Source of the DNA: an uncultured Eubacteriales bacterium
GTDB lineage: Bacteria > Bacillota > Clostridia > Oscillospirales > CAG-272
Direction of reading: 5' to 3'
Assembly (NCBI GenBank): GCA_934371135.1
Contig: CAKRNO010000002.1
Location: 1 to 64,000 of the forward strand
DNA length: 64,000 nucleotides
The position numbers and the translations under genes were made by a program. Under the pieces are notes generated by a model. It was not told where the DNA came from and ran no database searches. It saw only the letters and a list, made by a program, of their open reading frames with translations. Within the stretch, counting starts at the first letter, position 1, and the number at the start of each line of letters is the position of its first letter. Shown one piece after another: positions 1 to 8,080 of the stretch.

Positions 1-1578
1 ACCGCGCTGCATCACGGCGTCTTCTCCGTGGACTCCAAGCGCGTCACCTCCTCGGCGACGCTCAACCCGTTCCTCGCCGTCATGACCGCGGGCACCGACG
101 AGACACACGGGCGCGCCTGGGGCGTCAACCTCGTCTATGCCTCCTCCTTCCGTCTGCTCGCCGAGACCGCACAGCATGACCGCGTCCGCGTCACGGGCGG
201 CATCAACGACTTCGGCTTCTCCTGGGAGCTCCGCCCGGGTGACACCTTCACGACCCCGGAGGCAGTGCTCGCCTACTCCGGCGAGGGGCTCGGGCACCTC
301 TCCCGCATCTTCCACGATACCTACCGCGCCCACCTCATCCCCGCGCGGTTTGCCGCTATGCCCCGCCCCGTGGTCATCAACAACTGGGAGGCGACCTACT
401 TCGACTTCGACCGTGAAAAGCTGTTCGCCATCATCGACGCGGCGGCAGGCACGGGCATCGACACCTTTGTGCTTGACGACGGCTGGTTCGGCAAGCGGGA
501 TGATGATCATTCCGGGCTCGGCGACTGGTTCGTCAACACGAAAAAACTCGTCGGCGGGCTCGACCCCGTCATCGATCACTGCCATGCCCGTGGGCTGAAG
601 TTCGGTCTCTGGTTTGAGCCGGAGATGGTCAACCCCGATTCCGACCTGTACCGTGCACACCCCGATTGGGCGATCCACGCCCCGGGTTATCCGCTCGCCG
701 AGGCGCGCAACCAGTATGTGCTCGACCTCACGCGTGCCGAGGTGCGTGACTACGTTGTGGATGCCGTCAACGCCATTCTCGACGCCCATGAAATTGATTA
801 CGTCAAGTGGGACTGCAACCGTTATGTAACGGAAATGTATTCCCCGGCCCTCCCCGCGCACCGGCAGGGCGAGTTTGCCCACCGCTACGCATTGGGGCTT
901 TACGACCTCTTTGAGCGCATCGTCAACGCACATCCCGCTGTTTTCTTTGAGGGCTGCTCCAGCGGCGGCGCGCGGTTTGACCCCGCCATACTCGCCTACT
1001 TCCCGCAGATCTGGACCTCCGACGATACCGACGCCGCGATGCGGGCGCGCATCCAGTGGGGCACTTCTTTCTGCTACCCACTCTCCTCGATGTCCTGCCA
1101 CGCGTCCGTTTGCCCCAATCATCAGACGCGCCGCATCACTCCCTGGGAGACGCGCGCCCGCATTGCGCACCTCGGTGCGACGGGGTATGAGCTCGACACC
1201 AGCCGCATGAGTGCGGAGGATCTCGCCGCCGTGCCGGCGCAGATCGCCGAATACCGCGCCATCCAGGACCTCGTCCTCACGGGTGATTTCTACCGACTCG
1301 TCGATCCTCACGGGGATCGCCAGTTTGCGGTCGCGCTCGTAGCCAAGGACGGGAGCCGCGCCCACGTCACGGTCATGCAGCTGCTCCGTATCTTCAACTG
1401 CCCGCCCCTGTCGCTCCGGGTCCCGGGGCTCACGCCCGACGCCGCCTATCGCATCGATGGCTCGGACGGTCTCACCCTGACGCTCTCGGGCAAGACGCTC
1501 GGTGAGGTCGGGCTCGTCGTGCCCGTCAACCGCATGGCGGACTACGAATCCGTCACCTACACCCTCACGCGTCTCTGA
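1..1578 (+). CDS. Alpha-galactosidase, GH36 family (5'-truncated by window edge)
   Basis: The reading frame is open from base 1, so the N-terminal beta-sandwich is partly outside the window; the GTG at 28 is internal, not a start. About 525 residues remain of a family that is usually near 730. Visible GH36 signatures are VLDDGWFGKR, FGLWFEPEMVNPDSDLY, then KWDCNRYVTE (around bases 805-830), whose Asp is the catalytic nucleophile in this family, and WTSDDTDAAMRAR (around 1015-1045), which carries the acid/base Asp. A C-terminal beta domain follows. The enzyme releases terminal alpha-1,6-galactose from raffinose-type sugars or galactomannan; no export signal can be judged because the start is missing. 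It is the last gene of its unit, closed by a strong terminator. A galactokinase gene lies at 49.4 kb, which could take the galactose on. Confidence 0.95.
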   Translation, partial: TALHHGVFSVDSKRVTSSATLNPFLAVMTAGTDETHGRAWGVNLVYASSFRLLAETAQHDRVRVTGGINDFGFSWELRPGDTFTTPEAVLAYSGEGLGHLSRIFHDTYRAHLIPARFAAMPRPVVINNWEATYFDFDREKLFAIIDAAAGTGIDTFVLDDGWFGKRDDDHSGLGDWFVNTKKLVGGLDPVIDHCHARGLKFGLWFEPEMVNPDSDLYRAHPDWAIHAPGYPLAEARNQYVLDLTRAEVRDYVVDAVNAILDAHEIDYVKWDCNRYVTEMYSPALPAHRQGEFAHRYALGLYDLFERIVNAHPAVFFEGCSSGGARFDPAILAYFPQIWTSDDTDAAMRARIQWGTSFCYPLSSMSCHASVCPNHQTRRITPWETRARIAHLGATGYELDTSRMSAEDLAAVPAQIAEYRAIQDLVLTGDFYRLVDPHGDRQFAVALVAKDGSRAHVTVMQLLRIFNCPPLSLRVPGLTPDAAYRIDGSDGLTLTLSGKTLGEVGLVVPVNRMADYESVTYTLTRL

Positions 1579-1632
1579 CGCACAAGTCCCCGCTGCCGGA
1601 TCGCCTCCGGCTCCGGTGTGCGGGGCACGGTA

Positions 1633-1676
1633 TAACGGCGAGGAGCCCGGTGTTCCGGCTCCTCGCCGTTACTTTT
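1633..1676 (+). terminator. Intrinsic terminator after the alpha-galactosidase gene
   Basis: Perfect 14-bp arms at 1633-1646 and 1658-1671 with an 11-nt loop, followed by a short T-rich stretch. Confidence 0.8.
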
Positions 1677-1752
1677 GCACGGATAGGAAACAAAAAACTC
1701 CTATTTTGATGAATATTGCGACCGATGAGACGGACAAATCCGTGAAAAGATG

Positions 1753-1781
1753 TTGTTTTTCTCCCGGTACTTGTGTATAAT
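1753..1781 (+). promoter_or_regulatory. Sigma-A-type promoter of the tetR-plsC unit
   Basis: TTGTTT at 1753-1758 and TATAAT at 1776-1781 are 17 bp apart, about 40 bp upstream of the tetR start codon. Confidence 0.65.
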
Positions 1782-1820
1782 AATACCGTCCCGAGAAAAA
1801 ACAGGCAAAGGAGTATCGCC

Positions 1821-2384
1821 ATGGCACACACGCAGGACAAACGGGTCGTGAAGACGCGCCGTGCCATCCGCGAGGCGCTGGTCACTCTGCTGCGCGACCG
1901 CGAGATGGAGGATATCACGGTGGTACTGCTCGCCGAGACGGCGCAAATCAACCGCAAGACGTTCTACGCACACTATGACAAGGTGGAGGACGTCGGATGG
2001 GATCTGATCGACGAGTTCGTCGCGCAGATTGCCCTCTACATGGAGCGGGCGCGGGCAAAGAAAAAGCCAATCACCGCCGCCACCTTTGTGGAGCTGCTCG
2101 GGCAGGCGTACCCGCTCCACCCCGACCTGTTCCGCGCCATCTTCACGGCGCCGAACTACGCTTTTCTCTCCCAAAACATTCAACTCATCTTGAAGCGTGA
2201 GATCATGCGCTATCTTCAGCTCCCCCGCCGTTCTCCGAAGCACAGTCACGTCATCTCGTTCGTCATCGGCGGGCTTTTCGGCGCTTACCGCGACTGGTTC
2301 GCATCCGGGCAGAAGATGCCGCTCTCCGAGCTGACGGAGCTGCTGTCCAGCATGGTCTCGACCTATATGCCGACGGAGGTTTAA
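1821..2384 (+). CDS. TetR/AcrR family transcriptional regulator
   Basis: A 187-aa protein with an N-terminal helix-turn-helix: TRRAIREALVTLLRDREMED, then the recognition-helix region AETAQINRKTFYAHYDKVED, typical of TetR regulators. The C-terminal half looks like the TetR_C_7-type ligand domain found in many Bacillota. ATG at 1821 is chosen because AAAGGAG lies 7 bp upstream; upstream in-frame codons lack a Shine-Dalgarno. The gene ends 8 bp before the acyltransferase gene, so the two are almost surely co-transcribed, and the regulator may respond to a lipid or membrane signal and control its own unit. That ligand role is inference from context only. Confidence 0.9.
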   Translation: MAHTQDKRVVKTRRAIREALVTLLRDREMEDITVVLLAETAQINRKTFYAHYDKVEDVGWDLIDEFVAQIALYMERARAKKKPITAATFVELLGQAYPLHPDLFRAIFTAPNYAFLSQNIQLILKREIMRYLQLPRRSPKHSHVISFVIGGLFGAYRDWFASGQKMPLSELTELLSSMVSTYMPTEV

Positions 2385-2392
2385 CCCACGCT

Positions 2393-3283
2393 ATGTATCT
2401 GTTGTTTTCACTTATCGTCGCGCTCGCGGGCGCTGTCGTCACCGCGGTCCTCGCCTACCCGGCGGTGCATCCCGCCTTTTCGCTCCTCTTTTTCCTCGGA
2501 TATTTTGTCGGGCTGCTCCTGCTCCTGTTTGTGGTCGGGATCCTCGCGGCGCCCTTCCTGCCGAAGAAGCGCGTGCCGAAAAAGCCCAACCGCTTCGCCC
2601 GCTTCATGCTGGTGCAGGCATACAGCGTCGGGCTCGCATTCATGCGGATCCGCTGCCGCGTCACAGGGCGCGAGCTCCTGCCGCCGCGCGGTACGAGTTT
2701 CCTGCTCGTCTGCAACCATCTCTCCAACTTTGACCATATGCTCATGATCGTCAAGCTGCGGCACTACCCGATCTCCTTCATCTCCAAACCGGAGAATTTC
2801 CGCATCCCGATCATCGGCAGATACCTCTGGAACAGCGGCTTCCTCGCCATCGACCGCTCCAGCGCGCGCAATGCCGTCACCACCGTCAACGAAACGGCGC
2901 GACGCATCGCGGAATGCGGGATGTGCTACGGCGTCTTCCCGGAGGGGACGCGCAGCCGCACCGGTAAGCTGCTCCCCTTCCACAGCGGTGTGTTCCACGC
3001 CGCCTGCCGTGCGAAGTCGCCTGTCCTCGTCCTGCACATCCTGGGCACCGACCGGGTCTTCCGCAATATGCCGTGGCGGAATACGCACGTTGAAATGGAG
3101 ATCCTCGACCGCATGGACAGCGATTTTGTCTCGTCGCACACCGACGCGCAGATTAGCGACCGCGCGTACGACAAGATGGTCGCCTGCGTCCGCCGTCACG
3201 GCGGCGAGGTGGCAGAGCGCCGGGTGACCGCACCGGAGACAGCGGTCAGGACCGAAACGACGCCCCCGGAGCCGGAGCGGTGA
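2393..3283 (+). CDS. PlsC-type 1-acyl-sn-glycerol-3-phosphate acyltransferase
   Basis: A 296-aa protein with two hydrophobic N-terminal segments (about residues 1-60), then the acyltransferase core. The NHxxxxD catalytic motif appears as NHLSNFDH near residue 107 and the glycerol-3-phosphate binding motif as FPEGTRSRTG near residue 182; an intermediate AIDRS block is also present. Family knowledge: these membrane-bound enzymes transfer a fatty acyl group to the sn-2 position of lysophosphatidate to make phosphatidate. The tail after residue 275 is charged and Pro/Glu-rich. The start overlaps the end of the regulator gene region, using GGAGG at 2376-2380. Pairing with a TetR regulator suggests regulated lipid remodelling rather than the single housekeeping plsC. 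Confidence 0.88.
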   Translation: MYLLFSLIVALAGAVVTAVLAYPAVHPAFSLLFFLGYFVGLLLLLFVVGILAAPFLPKKRVPKKPNRFARFMLVQAYSVGLAFMRIRCRVTGRELLPPRGTSFLLVCNHLSNFDHMLMIVKLRHYPISFISKPENFRIPIIGRYLWNSGFLAIDRSSARNAVTTVNETARRIAECGMCYGVFPEGTRSRTGKLLPFHSGVFHAACRAKSPVLVLHILGTDRVFRNMPWRNTHVEMEILDRMDSDFVSSHTDAQISDRAYDKMVACVRRHGGEVAERRVTAPETAVRTETTPPEPER

Positions 3284-3330
3284 GCCGTTCTCCGGCAAAA
3301 CGTATTCCCCTATCTGTCTGAAGAAGAACG

Positions 3331-3366
3331 AAAGCCACGCGGTGACCGACCGCGTGGCTTTTATGA
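3331..3366 (+). terminator. Intrinsic terminator after the acyltransferase gene
   Basis: Perfect 12-bp arms 3331-3342 and 3350-3361 (AAAGCCACGCGG and its complement) with T-rich tail; it can also serve the convergent minus-strand gene. Confidence 0.85.
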
Positions 3367-3478
3367 TACGTTTTTGTCAGCCGCAACCGGCTTTGTTTTT
3401 TCCGCGACGTTCCGCCTCCGGCAGTTTCCCCGGGATGCCGTTTGCCCGGGAAAGGAGCGGCGGCATTTGTGCCGGGGG

Positions 3479-4708
3479 TCAGTCCTCCGCAAGATCGCTC
3501 TCGTGGAGCACGACTCCGCCTGCCGTCAGCGCCGCCTGCAAATCGGTCAGGGGCAGCGTGCGCACGTCCCCGTTCAGGGCGAGCGCCGCGGCGGTCCCCG
3601 CCGCCTGTCCCGTCACACTGCAGCACGGGATGACGCGCATGACGTCCCACAGGGCGTCCGTGACGGACGTACATCTGCCGGCAACCGTCAGGTTGGCGCA
3701 GGCGGGCGAATACAGTGTGCCGTACGGCACCTCCCAGAGCGGACCGCGGCGGCGCCAGTCGGAGACCATCCCGACAGAGCCTGCCAGATAGGTATGCGCC
3801 TCCCCCTCGTCGAGCGTACGGGCGCCCGCAAGGCGGCGTGTCATGCGCACCTGCGGGATGGTCGCGATCGTCGCCGGTTCATAGGCGGGGTCGGTCTTCC
3901 TGTGCAGGCGCACGTCCCGCAGTACGGACGCGTGCGAGAGGCAGGTCATCTCCGAGAGTTCCTCCGCCGTCAGCCCGGAGAAGGCGCGGGAGGAGAGCTC
4001 GGAATAGGGGTTGGCGCGCTTCTGCTCCTCCGTCTGGTCGACCATGCCCATCATTTTGAGCGTATAGGCGCCTCCGCCGGTGTGGTAGTACCATGCCGCG
4101 AGGTGGTTGCCCGGTGCGTAGTTCACCGTCGGGAGCCCCGCGAAATATGCCACATCGCAGTCGCCGCTCGCGTCCACGACCATGCCGGGTGCGACGGCGA
4201 AGCGACCGCCCTTCCCCTCCATCATCACGGCAGTAATGCGCTCACCCTCCGTTTCGGCGGCGACCGCGCTCACCCCATAGAGGATCCCGACCCCTGCCGC
4301 GAGCAGTGCTTCCTCGGCGGCGACGGCAAAGAGCTGGGGATTGTATTTCACCTCGAACCGACCGCCCGCCGCACGGGTCTTGCGGTCGGGGGCTCGGTGC
4401 AGGAGCCAGTCGGCGCCGTTCCCCCCGTCGTAATATTCGGCGACCGCCAGGCGCAGCAGTTCTTCGGCGAGCCCGAAGGACACCTGCCTGCCCGTACCGT
4501 CGCAGATCGGCAGATAGTAGGTGACGAGCCCCGCCGTCCCGAGCCCGCCGAGCAGGAAAGAACGCTCCGCGAGCAGGACACGCCGCCCGAGACGCGCGGC
4601 GGCGAGCGCCGCCGCGATCCCGCCGTAGCCGCCTCCGACGACGAGCACCTCCGGGCGATAGCGCACCGGGGTATCCAGCGTTTCATGAACCGATAGAACG
4701 GTATCCAT
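3479..4708 (-). CDS. FAD-dependent oxidoreductase (FAD_oxidored family)
   Basis: A 409-aa flavoprotein. The N-terminal dinucleotide fold is clear: VLVVGGGYGGIAAALAAARLG, followed by LLAERSFLLGGLGTAGLV, the glycine-rich block of the FAD_oxidored (PF12831-like) group. VVDASGDCDVAYFAG is the second conserved block and GRCTSVTDALWDVMRV near the C-terminus is the usual FAD-contact segment. Substrate is unknown; relatives are often found with carbohydrate genes. Start at 4708 is set by GGAGG 9 bp upstream; an ATG 18 bp earlier lacks spacing for it. No signal peptide. It is divergent from feoA, sharing a 195-bp intergenic region. Confidence 0.8.
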   Translation of the reverse strand: MDTVLSVHETLDTPVRYRPEVLVVGGGYGGIAAALAAARLGRRVLLAERSFLLGGLGTAGLVTYYLPICDGTGRQVSFGLAEELLRLAVAEYYDGGNGADWLLHRAPDRKTRAAGGRFEVKYNPQLFAVAAEEALLAAGVGILYGVSAVAAETEGERITAVMMEGKGGRFAVAPGMVVDASGDCDVAYFAGLPTVNYAPGNHLAAWYYHTGGGAYTLKMMGMVDQTEEQKRANPYSELSSRAFSGLTAEELSEMTCLSHASVLRDVRLHRKTDPAYEPATIATIPQVRMTRRLAGARTLDEGEAHTYLAGSVGMVSDWRRRGPLWEVPYGTLYSPACANLTVAGRCTSVTDALWDVMRVIPCCSVTGQAAGTAAALALNGDVRTLPLTDLQAALTAGGVVLHESDLAED

Positions 4709-4743
4709 AGAAATAATCCTCCGCATCTGATTTTACCGGCTCC

Positions 4744-4772
4744 ATTATACCGGAAAGAGACACCGAATACAA
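4744..4772 (-). promoter_or_regulatory. Sigma-A-type promoter for the FAD oxidoreductase
   Basis: On the minus strand TTGTAT (4767-4772) and TATAAT (4744-4749) are separated by 17 bp. Confidence 0.65.
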
Positions 4773-4863
4773 GAGCGCCAACGGATGTTTTCGACAGCGA
4801 CCCGTCAGGCGGGCAGCGGCAAAAAGGTATTGCCCGACGCACCGCCGTCCCCGGGGCGGCATA

Positions 4864-4877
4864 CCCTGTTTACAGGG
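4864..4877. promoter_or_regulatory. Palindrome upstream of feoA, possible operator
   Basis: CCCTGTTTACAGGG is a 6-bp inverted repeat with a 2-bp centre, 26 bp upstream of the feoA start. Its position would suit an iron-responsive repressor site, but it is not a recognisable Fur or DtxR consensus; it may equally be a leader hairpin. Confidence 0.3.
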
Positions 4878-4903
4878 GATCACCCCGGATAAAGGACGAA
4901 AAA

Positions 4904-5140
4904 ATGAATATACCCAAACCACTCGCCACGTCGGAGGTGGGCGAGACCGTCTGTGTCGTCTCCCTGCAAGCCACAGGGCGGATGCGGCGGCGGCTCGCCG
5001 ACCTCGGGCTCATCCCGGGGGCGACGGTGGCGTGTCTCGGTCGGAGCCCCCTCGGGGACCCCACCGCGTATCTCATCCGAGGCGCCGTCATCGCCATCCG
5101 GCGCCGTGACGCGATGGAGGTATTGGTAACAAATCAGTGA
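4904..5140 (+). CDS. feoA: FeoA family ferrous iron transport protein
   Basis: A 78-aa cytosolic protein with the SH3-like FeoA fold: a short strand at ETVCVVSL, the signature RMRRRLADLGLIPGATVACL, and the closing DPTAYLIRGAVIAIRRRDA. FeoA proteins bind the FeoB GTPase and are needed for full Fe(II) uptake. The start uses AAAGGAC with a poly-A spacer. feoB begins at or just after its stop, so the two form one operon. Confidence 0.93.
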   Translation: MNIPKPLATSEVGETVCVVSLQATGRMRRRLADLGLIPGATVACLGRSPLGDPTAYLIRGAVIAIRRRDAMEVLVTNQ

Positions 5141-5148
5141 GGTGTCCC

Positions 5149-7284
5149 ATGGGATTAACACATTCTTCTACCGGGCGCGGCGCGGTGGACGGCGGCATCG
5201 CCATCGAAAGAAAACAGCCGGGGGACCGTGTCATCGCGCTCGCGGGAAATCCCAACGTCGGGAAAAGCACCCTGTTCAATACCCTGACCGGCCTCCATCA
5301 GCACACCGGCAACTGGCCCGGCAAGACCGTCGCGAGTGCGACGGGCTATGTACGGGTCGGCGATCGGGGATATCATCTTGTCGATATCCCCGGTACTTAT
5401 TCCCTGTTCGCCTCCTCCGAGGAGGAGGAGGTCGCGCGGGATTTTCTCCTGTTCGGCGGGGCGGACGCCGCCGTGGTCGTCTGTGACGCCTGTGCGCTGG
5501 AACGGAACCTGAACCTGGTCCTGCAAGTCACCGAGATCGCCCCGCATACGATCCTCTGCCTCAACCTGGTCGAGGAGGCGGCGAAAAAGCATATCCGCGT
5601 CTCGCCGGAGCGGCTCTCCCATGCCCTCGGCATCCCCGTCGTCGCCGTCAACGCGCGGCGGAAAAAGACGCTCGCCCCGCTCCTGTCTCTCCTTGACGCG
5701 CCGCCAGCCTCCCCGCCGACCCGCGTCGATTACGGCGAGGAGATTGAGGACGCCATCCACCGGGTGGAGCCGCAGATCTCGGCTTCTCTCGGTGCTGCCT
5801 GCCCTGCCCGCTGGCTCGCGTTGCGTCTGCTCTCCCTGGATGCTTCCCTGACCGAAACGCTCCTCCGCCACCTCGGGCGCGACCCGATGGAGATCCCCGA
5901 AATTGCCGGGGCGGTCACCGAGGCGCGCGCGGCGCTCGCCGCGTGCGGGCTCACGGGAGAAACCCTGCGCGACCGCATGGCAGAACGGATCATGGCGCTC
6001 GCCCACACCGTCGCCGCCGGTGCCGTCACCCTGCCGCCCGCGGGCACGCGCGACCGCGACCGCGCCATAGACCGCATTCTCACGGGGCGCGTCACCGCCT
6101 ACCCCGTCATGCTGCTCCTGCTTCTGCTCGTCTTCTGGCTGACCATCGTCGGCGCAAACTATCCGTCGGCGGCGCTGTCCCGGCTCCTCTTTTCTCTGGA
6201 AACACCGCTCAAACGCCTTTTCGTGCTGTGGCATTTTCCGGCGTGGCTCACGGGGCTTCTCATCGACGGGGTCTTCCGCACCGTGGCGTGGGTCACGTCC
6301 GTCATGCTCCCCCCGATGGCAATCTTCTTCCCGCTCTTTACCCTGCTCGAGGATGTCGGTTTCCTGCCGCGCATCGCCTATAACCTCGACCGCCCCTTCT
6401 GCGCCTGCCGCGCCTGCGGCAAGCAGGCGCTCACCATGTGCATGGGCTTCGGCTGTAACGCCGCGGGGGTGGTCGGCTGTCGCATCATCGATTCCCCCCG
6501 GGAACGTCTGCTCGCCGTCCTCACCAACGCCCTCGTCCCCTGCAACGGCCGCTTCCCGACCCTCATCACGGTGCTCACCGTCTTCTTCGTCGGCGCGGCG
6601 GGCGGTATGTTCGCCACCCTCACCTCCGCTCTGCTCCTGACCGGCGTCATCGTCCTCTCCGTGCTCGTGACCCTGCTCGCGACGCGTCTGCTCTCCGCCA
6701 CCTGCCTCCGCGGTGCGCCCTCCGGCTTCACCCTGGAGCTGCCGCCCTACCGCCCGCCCCAGCTCGGGCAGATCCTCGTCCGGTCGGTGCTCGACCGCAC
6801 CCTGTTCGTGCTCGGGCGGGCGGTGGCGGTCGCCGCCCCCGCGGGTGCCGTCATCTGGCTGCTCGCAAACGTCTCTCCGGGCGGCGTCTCACTCCTTTCC
6901 CGCGCGGCGGGCGCACTGGAGCCCGTCGGGCACTTCATCGGCATGGATGGCGTTCTGCTCCTTGCCTTTATTCTGGCGCTGCCGGCAAACGAGATCCTGC
7001 TCCCCATCGCCCTCATGGCATATACCGCCGGCACATCCCTTTCCGATATTGCCGCGGGGAGTGAGCTGCACACCCTGCTCGTCTCGGCGGGGTGGAGCCG
7101 TGAAACCGCGCTCTGCCTTGTGCTTTTCTGCCTCTTTCACTGGCCGTGTTCCACCACGATCCTCACCATCCGCAAGGAGACAAAGAGCCTGCGTTGGACG
7201 CTCGTCGCCTGTCTGCTCCCGACCCTCATCGGCGTTTTGCTCTGCCTGCTCGTGCGCGCCGTCTTCGCGCTCGTCGGGGCGTGA
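5149..7284 (+). CDS. feoB: Ferrous iron transporter FeoB
   Basis: A 711-aa protein with an N-terminal GTPase domain and a C-terminal channel domain. G1 is GNPNVGKST (residue 33 on), G2 region TGNWPGKTVASATG, G3 DIPGTYS. The G4 position reads LNLVEEA, with Glu where FeoB proteins normally have Asp (NxxD), which may weaken guanine specificity. The membrane part starts near residue 320 and carries the Gate motifs MGFGCNAAGV and PCNGRFPTLI, each with the conserved Cys. About nine hydrophobic segments are visible. Start: ATG 5149 is preceded by GAGGTG at short spacing; the GTG at 5137 overlapping the feoA stop is an alternative. It imports Fe(II) across the cytoplasmic membrane. Confidence 0.95.
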   Translation: MGLTHSSTGRGAVDGGIAIERKQPGDRVIALAGNPNVGKSTLFNTLTGLHQHTGNWPGKTVASATGYVRVGDRGYHLVDIPGTYSLFASSEEEEVARDFLLFGGADAAVVVCDACALERNLNLVLQVTEIAPHTILCLNLVEEAAKKHIRVSPERLSHALGIPVVAVNARRKKTLAPLLSLLDAPPASPPTRVDYGEEIEDAIHRVEPQISASLGAACPARWLALRLLSLDASLTETLLRHLGRDPMEIPEIAGAVTEARAALAACGLTGETLRDRMAERIMALAHTVAAGAVTLPPAGTRDRDRAIDRILTGRVTAYPVMLLLLLLVFWLTIVGANYPSAALSRLLFSLETPLKRLFVLWHFPAWLTGLLIDGVFRTVAWVTSVMLPPMAIFFPLFTLLEDVGFLPRIAYNLDRPFCACRACGKQALTMCMGFGCNAAGVVGCRIIDSPRERLLAVLTNALVPCNGRFPTLITVLTVFFVGAAGGMFATLTSALLLTGVIVLSVLVTLLATRLLSATCLRGAPSGFTLELPPYRPPQLGQILVRSVLDRTLFVLGRAVAVAAPAGAVIWLLANVSPGGVSLLSRAAGALEPVGHFIGMDGVLLLAFILALPANEILLPIALMAYTAGTSLSDIAAGSELHTLLVSAGWSRETALCLVLFCLFHWPCSTTILTIRKETKSLRWTLVACLLPTLIGVLLCLLVRAVFALVGA

Positions 7285-7324
7285 TGTCGCCCGGGGGCAC
7301 CCCGGTAAAGAATGAAAAAGAAAC

Positions 7325-7366
7325 AAAGCCATCAGCGGACCTTGACGCCTGCTGGTGGCTTTTCCT
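7325..7366 (+). terminator. Intrinsic terminator after feoB
   Basis: Arms 7325-7336 and 7351-7362 (one G-U pair) followed by TTTTCC. Confidence 0.75.
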
Positions 7367-7432
7367 TTGTAAGGCTCCATGATGCCAAATCCCGCCGTCA
7401 CCTGCAATGCAGGCTCCGCAAAGGGGCACGAA

Positions 7433-7465
7433 ACAGAAAAGGGCTCCGACGGAGCCGTTTTCTGT
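7433..7465 (-). terminator. Intrinsic terminator of the minus-strand block
   Basis: A 15-bp inverted repeat (7433-7447 and 7451-7465, one mismatch) with a 3-nt loop and T-rich flanks on both strands sits just past the stop of the TIGR01440 gene, so it can work in both directions. Confidence 0.7.
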
Positions 7466-7475
7466 GCATTTTTAT

Positions 7476-8018
7476 TTACAGGAGCTTCTCGTCATACTGT
7501 GCACGGATGCCGCCGATGAACCTCGGGCGCGTGCGCGCGGCGATCAGAATGGCGGCGCCGATGTGGTCCATGGAGAGGCGCACCGGCACGGCGACGCGGC
7601 GCAGATGCATCCCGATGAGCGTCCCGCCGATATCCAGCCCGGCATCCGCTCGGATCTCCTCCACGACCACGGGGTGGCGGAACGAGGCGTACGCGGCAGT
7701 GGCGAAGGAGCCCCCCGCCTTCGGCTGCGGTACGACGTTGACAATCTCCGCCCCGGGCACCGCCTCCCGCTCCGTCACGATGGCGCGGTTCAGGTGTTCA
7801 CAGCACTGCGCCGCGAGCCAGATGCCGCGCGGGTCGAGCACCGACCGGATCCCTGCGAGCAGCTCCGATGCCAGCGCGGGGCGGGAGTCCGTCCCGATTT
7901 GGCTGCCTGCCACCTCGCTCGTCGAACAGCCGACGACGAAAATGTCTCCACGGGTGAGCCCTGCCTTTTCGCAGAGCTCCTGGGCGGCGCGCGCCGCCTC
8001 CTCACGAATATCCTGCAT
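7476..8018 (-). CDS. TIGR01440/UPF0340 (YwlG-like) family protein
   Basis: A 180-aa soluble protein matching the UPF0340 pattern: FVVGCSTSEVAGSQIG near the N-terminus, AAQCCEHLNRAIV, VVPQPKAGGSFATAAY, and the closing IGAAILIAARTRPRFIGG. The biochemical role of the family is not established; in Bacillus the homologue ywlG lies in the ywl cluster near glyA. Here it follows the L-serine dehydratase gene by 62 bp in the same direction, so co-transcription is likely. No signal peptide or membrane segment is visible. Confidence 0.9.
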   Translation of the reverse strand: MQDIREEAARAAQELCEKAGLTRGDIFVVGCSTSEVAGSQIGTDSRPALASELLAGIRSVLDPRGIWLAAQCCEHLNRAIVTEREAVPGAEIVNVVPQPKAGGSFATAAYASFRHPVVVEEIRADAGLDIGGTLIGMHLRRVAVPVRLSMDHIGAAILIAARTRPRFIGGIRAQYDEKLL

Positions 8019-8080
8019 ATCTGTTTCCTTTCATCTGTTCGTCTTTCCGGGAGGTGCCGGTCTATACGGTGCCGCGCCGT

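Noticed and set aside
3424..3451. Inverted repeat between plsC and the FAD gene as a second terminator
   Set aside because: Near-perfect arms but no T run on the minus strand; the hairpin at 3331-3361 is a better candidate.
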